In this document: one piece after another, positions 38,713 to 46,046 of the stretch | How the letters are laid out: every line of letters begins with the position of its first letter | Numbering within the stretch: the stretch's first letter is position 1 | Assembly: GCA_040222855.1 (NCBI GenBank) | Contig: JAVKCD010000019.1 | Coordinates: forward strand, 166,912 to 230,911 | Origin: Phycisphaeraceae bacterium | GTDB lineage: Bacteria > Planctomycetota > Phycisphaerae > Phycisphaerales > Phycisphaeraceae | DNA: 64,000 bases | Direction: 5' to 3' | Position numbers and translations under genes: made by a program | The notes under the pieces: model-generated | What the model was told of the DNA's origin: nothing | The model's input: the letters and a program-made list of their open reading frames with translations, nothing else | The model's database searches: none

Positions 38713-39327
38713 ATGAGACCTACCCCCGACGCCCAGCCACTGGATCAGATGCTCAAAAGCGCGTCGGCGGGCGATGCGGCGGCCTGGCGGGGTCTGGTCG
38801 AAGCCTACTCCCGCCGCGTCTACGGCTTGCTCTTCCAAAAATGTGGCAATGCCGAACTCGCCGAAGAGCTCACTCAGGAGACTTTTGTCAAAGTGGTGAC
38901 CGCCCTGAACAAACTCGATGGCTATCGCGAGCAAGGCCGTTTCGAGCCCTGGCTGTTCCGCATTGCCACCAACAGCCTGCGCGACGAGATGCGTCGGAGA
39001 AAACGTCAGGCGGTCGGCCGCGGGCAAACCGCTGAGCACCTCGACCGTGAAGACCCCATGACCGCCCTGCCCGACCAACAGAGCGATGACCCTCTCGACA
39101 GGATGACCCACGATGAACAGCTCGAATCGATGAAACAATGCCTTGACCGCCTCAGCGAGGCCGACCGCGAGGTCCTCTACCTCCGCCACACCGCTGGCCT
39201 GAGCTTCGCCCAGATCGCCGAGACTCTCGAAAAGCCTCTTGGCACCGTACTCGCTCGGGCGCACCGTGCGCTCGGCAAACTCCGCAAGATGATGACCGAC
39301 AGCCCCAACGAAATGGACGCGGCATGA
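38713..39327 (+). CDS. ECF-type RNA polymerase sigma factor
   Basis: 204 residues. Region 2 (about 28-98) includes YSRRVYGLLFQKCGNAELAEELTQETFVKVV and FEPWLFRIATNSLRDEMRRRKR. Region 4 (about 140-190) includes DREVLYLRHTAGLSFAQIAETLEKPLGTVLARAHRAL, a clear helix-turn-helix for -35 binding. Its stop overlaps the start of the next gene by four bases (ATGA), which is characteristic of a sigma/anti-sigma pair. Confidence 0.93.
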   Translation: MRPTPDAQPLDQMLKSASAGDAAAWRGLVEAYSRRVYGLLFQKCGNAELAEELTQETFVKVVTALNKLDGYREQGRFEPWLFRIATNSLRDEMRRRKRQAVGRGQTAEHLDREDPMTALPDQQSDDPLDRMTHDEQLESMKQCLDRLSEADREVLYLRHTAGLSFAQIAETLEKPLGTVLARAHRALGKLRKMMTDSPNEMDAA

Positions 39328-39827
39328 ACCCGCTGCAAACCCCTAACGATCCCAAACTCGAAGCATTGCTCGATGAGTCGCTCAAGCCCATCGACCTGCC
39401 CGATGGCCTGACCGAACGGATCCTCGCTCAGACCACACCCCTGCTTGAGGAACCCGAAGTCGTTGGACGCATCCGCCCCGGTCTCGCGTGGTGGCGTGTC
39501 GCCCGCTTCGCCGCACTGATCACGCTGGTCGCTGGCGTCGGCTGGGCCGTCTTCACCACGCAGAACCAGAGCGTGTCAACAAGCAAGCAGACTCAAGTCG
39601 CGACAGCCCCGACTGAGGATGTCATCACCGATGACGCGTTCGCTCAGGTCAGCTTCGAGAGCGGGTTTGTCGATCAGGCACTCGACAACCGGATCAATAC
39701 CCTGCGGACGCAGATCGAACTCGCCCGCGCCTGGCGGGATGACGTGGCCGCAGGCGGCAACGCCGAATCCGCCGTCCTGCAGGCCGAGTGGCAGGTGCTG
39801 GTGGACGACACCAGCCGCTGGTTCTAA
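39324..39827 (+). CDS. Putative membrane anti-sigma factor
   Basis: 167 residues with one membrane helix (about 57-75, FAALITLVAGVGWAVF). The ~55-residue N-terminal cytosolic segment would be the sigma-binding part; no zinc-binding HxxxCxxC motif is seen. The ~90-residue periplasmic tail ends in a helical segment. The role is inferred from translational coupling to the ECF gene and from topology; there is no strong domain match by eye. Confidence 0.65.
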   Translation: MNPLQTPNDPKLEALLDESLKPIDLPDGLTERILAQTTPLLEEPEVVGRIRPGLAWWRVARFAALITLVAGVGWAVFTTQNQSVSTSKQTQVATAPTEDVITDDAFAQVSFESGFVDQALDNRINTLRTQIELARAWRDDVAAGGNAESAVLQAEWQVLVDDTSRWF

Positions 39828-39863
39828 AAGTAGATCATGGCTCCAGCCTTGAGGAACAACATC

Positions 39864-40595
39864 ATGACCCCGCCCGTCCGCACAACCCTCCGCACCGGTG
39901 CCTGGCTGCTGGCTGCGCTGCTGTTCATGATGCCAGCGACCGAAACCTTCGCTCAGGATCGCCGAGAGAGTCCGCCACCACCGCGCGAGCGCGACGATCG
40001 CCAACGCCACAACCGTCCGGAGGGCGGCGATGGGCCGCAACACATGGGCCCGTTCGGCATGGAGCGTCCTGGCCCCTGGGGACGCGATCCCGAGCAGGTC
40101 CGCGAAGACGCCGAGGCCGCCCTGGAGATCATGCGCGAGATGGAGCCCGAGATCGCCGCCCGGCTCGAACGCATGATCGAGCAGAATCCCGAACGCATGC
40201 TCATGATGCTCAATGATCGCTTCCCCCGACTCCGCGCCATGCTGGACCTACGCAAGCTCAACCCCGAGATGTTCGACCTGCGGATCCGCGATTTCCGCTA
40301 CACGTCGCAGAGCCGGAAACTCGCCTGGAAGATCCGCCAGCTCGAACACGAGGATGCCCAGCCTCTCGAAATCGAGCAAGCCGAGGCCGACCTGCGCGAT
40401 CTGGTCATCGACCACTTCGAGGTCAGACAGCAGATCCGCGAGAAGGAGCTGGAGCAGCTCGAAGCCGAACTCGAACGGCTGACCGCTGAGGTCGAGACGT
40501 TGCGAAATGAGATTCAGGATCGCTCTGCGGATCAATCGACGGTGATTGATGCCCGGGTTGATGAGCTGCTGGAACGTGACCGCGTCGAGTTCTGA
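39864..40595 (+). CDS. Periplasmic coiled-coil protein, Spy/ZraP-like
   Basis: 243 residues from the ATG at 39864, chosen because GAGGA lies eight bases before it; an upstream ATG at 39837 has no such site. The signal peptide ends near ETFAQD. Then come a Pro/Arg-rich segment, a Met-rich region (PFGMERPGPW, IMREMEPEIAARLERMIEQNPERMLMML) and a long coiled coil to the end (EKELEQLEAELERLTAEVETLRNEI). Met-rich helical periplasmic proteins of this kind often sense metals or unfolded protein next to ECF or two-component systems. It is likely the third gene of the sigma operon. Confidence 0.6.
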   Translation: MTPPVRTTLRTGAWLLAALLFMMPATETFAQDRRESPPPPRERDDRQRHNRPEGGDGPQHMGPFGMERPGPWGRDPEQVREDAEAALEIMREMEPEIAARLERMIEQNPERMLMMLNDRFPRLRAMLDLRKLNPEMFDLRIRDFRYTSQSRKLAWKIRQLEHEDAQPLEIEQAEADLRDLVIDHFEVRQQIREKELEQLEAELERLTAEVETLRNEIQDRSADQSTVIDARVDELLERDRVEF

Positions 40596-40596
40596 T

Positions 40597-41262
40597 TCAG
40601 CGTGCCTCTGCGAACCCGCTGAGGACGGCATCCGCTGACTTCAACGGGTCGGGCAGCCCTGCCGCCTGGAACGACTCGCTGCGTTTCCGGCACCCTTCGC
40701 AGGCCGAGCAGGGTGTGCGCCCGCGGCGGAGGCACGACCACGCCAGCGTCCAGTCCACTTTCAGGTGCTCGCCGAGCCGGATCACCTGCACCGGCGTCAA
40801 CTCACTCAGAGGGGTCTCGATCGCCGGCGGCTTGGGAGCCTCCAGCCGGCTGAGGCCATCAATCAGCAGCGTCGTGGAAGTCACACGCACCGATCGCTCG
40901 ACATCCGCGGCGTGAGCCACCGGCCAGATCACGCGATCGGCGTCGTGCCCGAGGGCATGGCCCGCCGCCGCGAGGAGCAACTGGGACCAGCGAAGCGGCG
41001 CATCGGGATAGCGAGAGCCATCCAGACCCACCGCCTTGGCCACGAGGTGCTGAGCTTCAACACGATGCACCCGGGCATCGATGAGCGACTGGGCCTGAGC
41101 CTTGGCGTAGCGCAGCCTCAGCCCGGCGTTCTCGCGGCCATCGTCGATGTGCAGCAGCGTCAGCCGGAGCGAAGACGGGGAGGCGTTCTTCTGGGCCAGC
41201 GCCCCTGCGACGAGGGAGGCGAGCCCGCCGCCGGACAGGATGACCGCGTGAGGTCGGTTCAT
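40597..41262 (-). CDS. QueC-like protein with altered PP-loop
   Basis: 221 residues. The C-terminus has the QueC zinc site: SCLRRGRTPCSACEGCRKR with C177, C185, C188 and C191, then the AGLPDP ending. QueC makes 7-cyano-7-deazaguanine (preQ0) using ATP bound by an SGGxDS loop. Here the loop reads SGGGLAS (residues 10-16), losing the Asp and gaining a Gly. The downstream segments VIWPVAHAADVERSV and ETPLSELTPVQVIRLG keep the QueC pattern loosely. It may be a catalytically altered or repurposed paralogue. No queD, queE or queF is adjacent. It ends one base from the convergent periplasmic protein gene. Confidence 0.7.
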   Translation of the reverse strand: MNRPHAVILSGGGLASLVAGALAQKNASPSSLRLTLLHIDDGRENAGLRLRYAKAQAQSLIDARVHRVEAQHLVAKAVGLDGSRYPDAPLRWSQLLLAAAGHALGHDADRVIWPVAHAADVERSVRVTSTTLLIDGLSRLEAPKPPAIETPLSELTPVQVIRLGEHLKVDWTLAWSCLRRGRTPCSACEGCRKRSESFQAAGLPDPLKSADAVLSGFAEAR

Positions 41263-41377
41263 ATCGGGTTTATCGGACGGCTCCCGTGTCCGAGCGGCAT
41301 AAATCCCGCGTGCCCGCCTCGGCGGAGGGCGTTAGGATGCCAAATCTGGCCATGATGGCCGGTATTGGAGGCTTTTG

Positions 41378-42109
41378 ATGGCAGTTGTCGTGCTGGAACA
41401 TCACCCGCTGGAGACTGCGGGGCGTCTGGGGCAGATTCTCAGGGACCACGGGCACCGGCTCCGGGTCATCCCCCTGCACGCCAACGCCGCCCTGCCCGAA
41501 GACCTGGACGACATCGATGGCGTCATCTCGATGGGCGGGCCCATGGGTCTGGCTGAGAAGAGCGAGCACGCGTGGATCGAGCCGGAGATGGCGTTTCTAA
41601 AGCAGGCCCACGAGGCTGGGCTGCCGGTCACGGGTATCTGTCTGGGGGCCCAGCTCATCGCCGCGGCGCTGGGGGGCGAGGTCGCACCTATGGAGAAGGC
41701 CGAGATCGGCTGGGGTCGGACTGAGTTATCGTTCTTCGGGACTGTGGACCCGGTTCTGACCGGGATGCCTTGGAAGAGCGTGCAGTTTCATGCGCACGGG
41801 GATCAGATCACGCGCTGCCCGCCTGGCGGGACGCCGATCCCGCTTATCTCGACGCCAGCGTGCAAGGCTCAGGCGTTCAGGGTGGGGATGACGACGTATG
41901 GGTTCCAGTTCCACTTTGAGTGGGACCGGGCGCAGATGGACGCGTTCCTGGCTGAGTTTGCGGACTGGGTTCGGGCGTCTGGGTTTGATGTCGATCGGGT
42001 CCATTCCGAGGCCGAGAGCGAGTACGCGATGTACCGGCATCTGGGCGATCGGCTGTGCAACAACCTAGCAACGCTGGTGTACCCGGTGGATAAGAGACGC
42101 TCCGCCTGA
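41378..42109 (+). CDS. Class I glutamine amidotransferase (GuaA-N-like)
   Basis: 243 residues from the ATG at 41378, six bases after GGAGG. The stand-alone amidotransferase fold has nucleophile Cys in GICLGAQLIAAALGG, oxyanion segment ISMGGPMG, and His/Glu in YGFQFHFEWD. No synthetase domain is attached. Such proteins often amidate or hydrolyse glutamyl compounds; the substrate is unknown. It lies 82 nt upstream of the RNase D gene. Confidence 0.85.
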   Translation: MAVVVLEHHPLETAGRLGQILRDHGHRLRVIPLHANAALPEDLDDIDGVISMGGPMGLAEKSEHAWIEPEMAFLKQAHEAGLPVTGICLGAQLIAAALGGEVAPMEKAEIGWGRTELSFFGTVDPVLTGMPWKSVQFHAHGDQITRCPPGGTPIPLISTPACKAQAFRVGMTTYGFQFHFEWDRAQMDAFLAEFADWVRASGFDVDRVHSEAESEYAMYRHLGDRLCNNLATLVYPVDKRRSA

Positions 42110-42191
42110 GCGTTACAGCGGTCGCCGGGTCCGGGCGATTGAGGTCCGGGGTGATAAAAACATAAGTCGTTATGACCGCTATCCTGTCATC

Positions 42192-43430
42192 ATGCGTGTC
42201 TACCGGAGCCGTCACCGGCATAACCACGATGCGGCGGCCCATGAACAGGAGCACGAGCCCGCGCCGATTCTCGACCATGGTCTGGTCCCTCAGGGTGAGC
42301 CGGAACTGATCATGGATGCGGGGGGGCTTGATCGTGTCTTGAAGGTGCTAAAGGGTGTGGGGCGTTTTGGTTATGACACCGAGTTTATTGGTGAGACGAC
42401 GTTTTTCCCGCGAATCTGCCTGATCCAGCTCGGCACGGCGGACGGTCTTTATCTGATTGATGCGTTGGCGGGTCTGGACCTGACGGGGTTCTGGGAGCTG
42501 CTGGCGGACCCTGGGGTGATGAAGCTGGTGCACGCGGGTCGGCAGGACCTGGAGCCGGTTCTGAGGCTGCTGGGGCGTCCGGCGCGGTCAGTTTATGACG
42601 TGCAGGTGGCGGCGGGGTTTGCTGGTTTTGGGTATCCGCTGTCGCTGGGGAAGTTGGTGATGGCGGCCACGGGGGCTGATTTAGGCCACAGCGTGAAGTT
42701 CAGTCAGTGGGATCGGCGTCCTTTAACGAGCGCACAGCTTCATTACGCTGCCAACGACGTGCGTTATCTGCCGCTTGTCTACGACGCGTTGTGCGCACGG
42801 ATTGACGATTTGGGTCATACCGAGAAGGTCGCTGAGGAGATGGCTGCGCTCGAGGAGCCGGATCGGTATCGGCTCGATCCGCTGGGCGGGAGGCTCCGCG
42901 GCGCGGGGGCGGGGAAGTTGAATCGGCGTGAGCGGGTGATTCTGGATGCGTTGCTGGTCGAGCGTTTTGCGATTGCGCAGGAGGAGGATTTGCCGCCACG
43001 GAGTGTGATGGGTGATGACGTGCTGGTGCGGGTGGCGGGTGGTCAGCCGGAGACGGTGGATGCGGTCGCAAAGATCAAGGGTCTGCCGCGGCCGATCGCG
43101 ACGGTGTATGGGGATCGGCTGCTGGCGGCGATCGAGCGGGGTCAGGAAAGTCCGATTCCGGCACGGCCGGGGCGGCCGAAGATCAATCCGGATAAGCATA
43201 AGAAGCGGGTGGAGGCGGTGTGGGAGCGGATGGAGGAGCGTTGTGCGGCGATGTCGATTGATCCTGCGGTGGTAATCAGCAAGCGTGATCTGGCGACGCT
43301 AGTGCTGCCTGTGAGGGATCGACTGGTGCGCGATGTCGCGGAGCCGAACGGGTGGCGGGCGGCGTTGCTTGATGGTTGTTGGCCTGAGGATCGGAATCCG
43401 ATCGTTCCGATGGATGGAGCTGAGTCTTGA
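42192..43430 (+). CDS. rnd: Ribonuclease D
   Basis: A 3'-5' exoribonuclease for tRNA 3'-end maturation. 412 residues. DEDDy motifs: D62 and E64 in YDTEF, D119 in HAGRQDLE, and Y185/D189 in YAANDVRYL. An HRDC domain occupies about 235-320 (RRERVILDALLVERFAIAQEEDLPPRSVMGDDVL). A ~40-residue His-rich N-terminus precedes the exonuclease domain. Its stop overlaps the TTG start of the RuBisCO-like gene by four bases. Confidence 0.92.
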   Translation: MRVYRSRHRHNHDAAAHEQEHEPAPILDHGLVPQGEPELIMDAGGLDRVLKVLKGVGRFGYDTEFIGETTFFPRICLIQLGTADGLYLIDALAGLDLTGFWELLADPGVMKLVHAGRQDLEPVLRLLGRPARSVYDVQVAAGFAGFGYPLSLGKLVMAATGADLGHSVKFSQWDRRPLTSAQLHYAANDVRYLPLVYDALCARIDDLGHTEKVAEEMAALEEPDRYRLDPLGGRLRGAGAGKLNRRERVILDALLVERFAIAQEEDLPPRSVMGDDVLVRVAGGQPETVDAVAKIKGLPRPIATVYGDRLLAAIERGQESPIPARPGRPKINPDKHKKRVEAVWERMEERCAAMSIDPAVVISKRDLATLVLPVRDRLVRDVAEPNGWRAALLDGCWPEDRNPIVPMDGAES

Positions 43431-45007
43431 TTGAGGCGGTGTACGAGGTTGCTGGGCGTGATCGTGGGGGGGCTGCGGACCTGGCGCTGCGGGTGGCGGT
43501 GGAGCAGTCGGTGGAGGTCCCGCTGGAGGTGGCGGAGGCGGCGGGTCTGCCGGAGGGGACGATCGGCGAGGTGGTGTCGGTTGATGAGGTGGAGGGCCGG
43601 TGGCGGGCGACGGTGCGGTATGCGACGTGGCAGGCGAGTGGTCGGCCGTCGCAGTTGATCAACCTGTTGACGGGTAACTGCTCGATGTACCGGGGTTCGC
43701 GGCTGGTGGACGTTCGGCTGCCGAGTGACTTTACGGATCGGTTCGAGGGTCCGCGATATGGGGTGGCGGGGTTGCGGGCGATGCTGGGTGTGCCGAAGCG
43801 CCCGCTGCTGTGTTCGGCGATCAAGCCGAGGGGGTTGTCGAATGAGGCGTTGGGTGATGTGGCGGCGGCGATGGCGCGGGGTGGGTGTGATCTGATCAAG
43901 GATGATCACAACCTGGTGGATGAGACGGCGGAAGCGTTTGCGGCGCGGATTAAGGTTTTTCAAGCGGCGGTGATGCGGGAGGCGGAGCGGTCGGGTCGGC
44001 CTTGCTGGTATCTGCCTTATCTGTCAGTGGGGCCTGCGGAGTGGGGTCCGTATCTGGAGGCGATCGAGCGGGAGGGGATTCGTGGGGTACTGGTGTCGCC
44101 GATGTTGATTGGGTTCGATGCCGTTTGGCATCTGCGGAAGACGACGGACCTGCTGCTGATGAGTCACCCGACGTTTGCGGGTGGGACGATGCTCGGGCCG
44201 GATCACGGCGTGGATCATGCGTTGCTGCTGGGGACGCTGGTGCGGCTGGTGGGTTGTGATGCGTCGGTGTATGCGAATGCGGGGGGTCGTTTTGATTTTG
44301 ATCAGGCGACGTGTCTGCGGTTGGCTGATCGGTTGCGCGAGCCAGCGGGTGATCGTGGGGTGGGCCCGGCGTCGTGGCCGACGCCTGCGGGCGGGATGTC
44401 GGTGGAGCGGCTGGATGAACAGGCGAAGGCTTATGGAGCGGATACCTGCTGGCTGGTGGGCGGGGCGATGCTCAAGCATTCTGGGGGCGTTGAGCGTGGG
44501 GCGGCGGCGTTGCGGGCGGCGCTCGTCGCGAAGTTCGGTGATGAGCAGGAGACGCCTGTGGATGCGCGGCTGGCGAGTGCGTGCGAGATGCCGGGTACGG
44601 CGGTGGTTGGGCAAGAGGCGAGAGCTGTGTTGCGGCGGGCGGCTGAGGGTTGGGAGGGACGGTCGGCGGTTGCTTACAAGGGGGATGAGGCGCTGCCGTT
44701 TGCGGGGGTGAAGCGTTATGAGCTGATGGGCAAGGCGGGCGAGCCGATGGGGTTTGATGTGAGGTACTTCGAGTTGGAGCCGGGCGGCTACACGAGTTGC
44801 GAGAAGCATCGTCACGTGCACGCGATCATCGCGGCGGAGGGTGAGGGTGAGGTGGAGATTGGGGGGGAGGTTCATGCGCTGGGGCCGCATGATCTGGCTT
44901 ATGTTCCGCCTCTGGCGATTCATCAGGTGCGGAACCGTTCGGCGGGTAAGGCGTTTGGCTTTTACTGCATCGTGGATCGTAAGCGGGATAGGCCGGTTGG
45001 GGCGTAG
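43427..45007 (+). CDS. RuBisCO-like protein fused to a C-terminal cupin
   Basis: 526 residues, starting at a TTG that overlaps the rnd stop (TTGA), with GGAG seven bases before it. Residues 1-120 resemble the RuBisCO large-subunit N-domain. Residues 125-375 resemble the barrel: AIKPRGLS (K133 as Lys175; Lys177 is Arg135), GGCDLIKDDH (K158 as carbamylated Lys201, D160 as Asp203, but H161 for Glu204), SHPTFAGG (H247 as His294; Arg295 and His298 lost), TPAGGMS and LVGGAM phosphate-loop segments. A cupin follows at about 425-518, with HRHVH (461-465) and VPPLAIHQVRN (H499, N503). Family: form IV RuBisCO-like protein, not a carboxylase by these residues. The reaction is unknown. Known RLPs act in methionine salvage or apiose/isoapionate breakdown; no such genes are nearby. 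Confidence 0.85.
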   Translation: MIEAVYEVAGRDRGGAADLALRVAVEQSVEVPLEVAEAAGLPEGTIGEVVSVDEVEGRWRATVRYATWQASGRPSQLINLLTGNCSMYRGSRLVDVRLPSDFTDRFEGPRYGVAGLRAMLGVPKRPLLCSAIKPRGLSNEALGDVAAAMARGGCDLIKDDHNLVDETAEAFAARIKVFQAAVMREAERSGRPCWYLPYLSVGPAEWGPYLEAIEREGIRGVLVSPMLIGFDAVWHLRKTTDLLLMSHPTFAGGTMLGPDHGVDHALLLGTLVRLVGCDASVYANAGGRFDFDQATCLRLADRLREPAGDRGVGPASWPTPAGGMSVERLDEQAKAYGADTCWLVGGAMLKHSGGVERGAAALRAALVAKFGDEQETPVDARLASACEMPGTAVVGQEARAVLRRAAEGWEGRSAVAYKGDEALPFAGVKRYELMGKAGEPMGFDVRYFELEPGGYTSCEKHRHVHAIIAAEGEGEVEIGGEVHALGPHDLAYVPPLAIHQVRNRSAGKAFGFYCIVDRKRDRPVGA

Positions 45008-45037
45008 GTGGCGGTGGGTTTTTAGATCAGCGGTGTG

Positions 45038-46009
45038 TTAGCGCGGGGGTCCGAAGCCCCGGGGCGATCGGCGTGGTGGTTGTCCGCGCCACATTCTGGG
45101 GATGGAGGGGAAGTCTTGGGTGATGACGTAATAGTAGGTTCCGTTGGGGAACTCGGGGGTAACGCCGAAGCGGCCGTTGCATTCGTCGAGGTCACCGAGG
45201 TTGGGTACGTATTCGAAGTCGAGTCCGAAGGTGCCGTCGTAGGGTCCGCCTGGGCCTTGGGGGCTCGCGGGTCGATGGCCTTGTTTGAGTTGGTAGCTGG
45301 ATTTGAGTTGGCGTAGTTCCGAGTTGGGGACCATGGGATCGTCGTAGCCCCATGGTCCGTAGATAGGGAAGCCGTCGAGTGCCCAGCCGAGATGCATGAC
45401 GCGGTGGGTGTCCTGCTCGCCGGCGATGGTTTGGATGAGTCCTGTTGGGATGCCGTGGTAGTGGTATTTCCCGGTGGGCTGGACGTGCGCGTTGTTCTGG
45501 TCGAGTCCGAGGTTGATGCCGCCTGTGAGGGCTTCGTAGTTCCAGGGTGAGCGTCCACCGAAGGCTCGATCGCGTGTGGGGGTCCAGAACTCGGCGGTGC
45601 CGGCGTCGAAGATGACACCGTTGAGGGCAACGCCGAACTGCGGTCGGGCACTGGTGGGTTCGTCGCTGATGGTGGGGTTGAGGGGGAGTCTAAACTCATG
45701 ATTCTGGGGTCGGATGGCGTTAGGGTTCCCGTTGTTGGGGAAGTCGCCGGTCTGGTGGTTGGGCAGTCCGTTGGCGCGGATCACGCGTGTGTCGCCTTCG
45801 ATGGTGATGGAGATAATGGGTTCGGGGAGTTCGACGGGCTCCATGTGTCTGGGCGGTCGGTTTGTGGAGCGCTGGTTGTTGAAGGGTCGGTCGGCCTGTG
45901 CGAGTTGTTGAGGTTCATCATCATGGGTGTGGGAAGGGTGGGCTTGAAGGCTTGTTGTGAGCAGGAGTGCTAAGGTGAAGAGCGTGGTGCAGCAGAGGGT
46001 GGGTTTCAT
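45038..46009 (-). CDS. Secreted YHYH-domain protein
   Basis: 323 residues from the ATG at 46009, chosen for the AAGGAC site upstream and the signal peptide directly after it (MKPTLCCTTLFTLALLLTTSLQA). A His/Asp-rich linker follows. The YHYH motif is at 182-185 in GKYHYHGIPTG, accompanied by NYEALTGGINLGLDQNNAH, ALDGFPIYGPWGYDD and PYDGTFGLDFEY, all typical of this secreted family. Its function is unsettled. It lies 37 nt downstream of the sulfatase gene and is probably co-transcribed with it. Confidence 0.85.
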   Translation of the reverse strand: MKPTLCCTTLFTLALLLTTSLQAHPSHTHDDEPQQLAQADRPFNNQRSTNRPPRHMEPVELPEPIISITIEGDTRVIRANGLPNHQTGDFPNNGNPNAIRPQNHEFRLPLNPTISDEPTSARPQFGVALNGVIFDAGTAEFWTPTRDRAFGGRSPWNYEALTGGINLGLDQNNAHVQPTGKYHYHGIPTGLIQTIAGEQDTHRVMHLGWALDGFPIYGPWGYDDPMVPNSELRQLKSSYQLKQGHRPASPQGPGGPYDGTFGLDFEYVPNLGDLDECNGRFGVTPEFPNGTYYYVITQDFPSIPRMWRGQPPRRSPRGFGPPR

Positions 46010-46046
46010 GGTGCTGGTCCTTTTGGGATGGCTTGGACAAGGAACC

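Noticed and set aside
41350..41365. GGCCATGATGGCC palindrome before the amidotransferase gene
   Set aside because: The centre has a single base, so it cannot form a hairpin, and no second site supports an operator.
42110..42191. Promoter for rnd (TTGAGG with downstream AT-rich bases)
   Set aside because: No -10 at acceptable spacing scored well enough to report.
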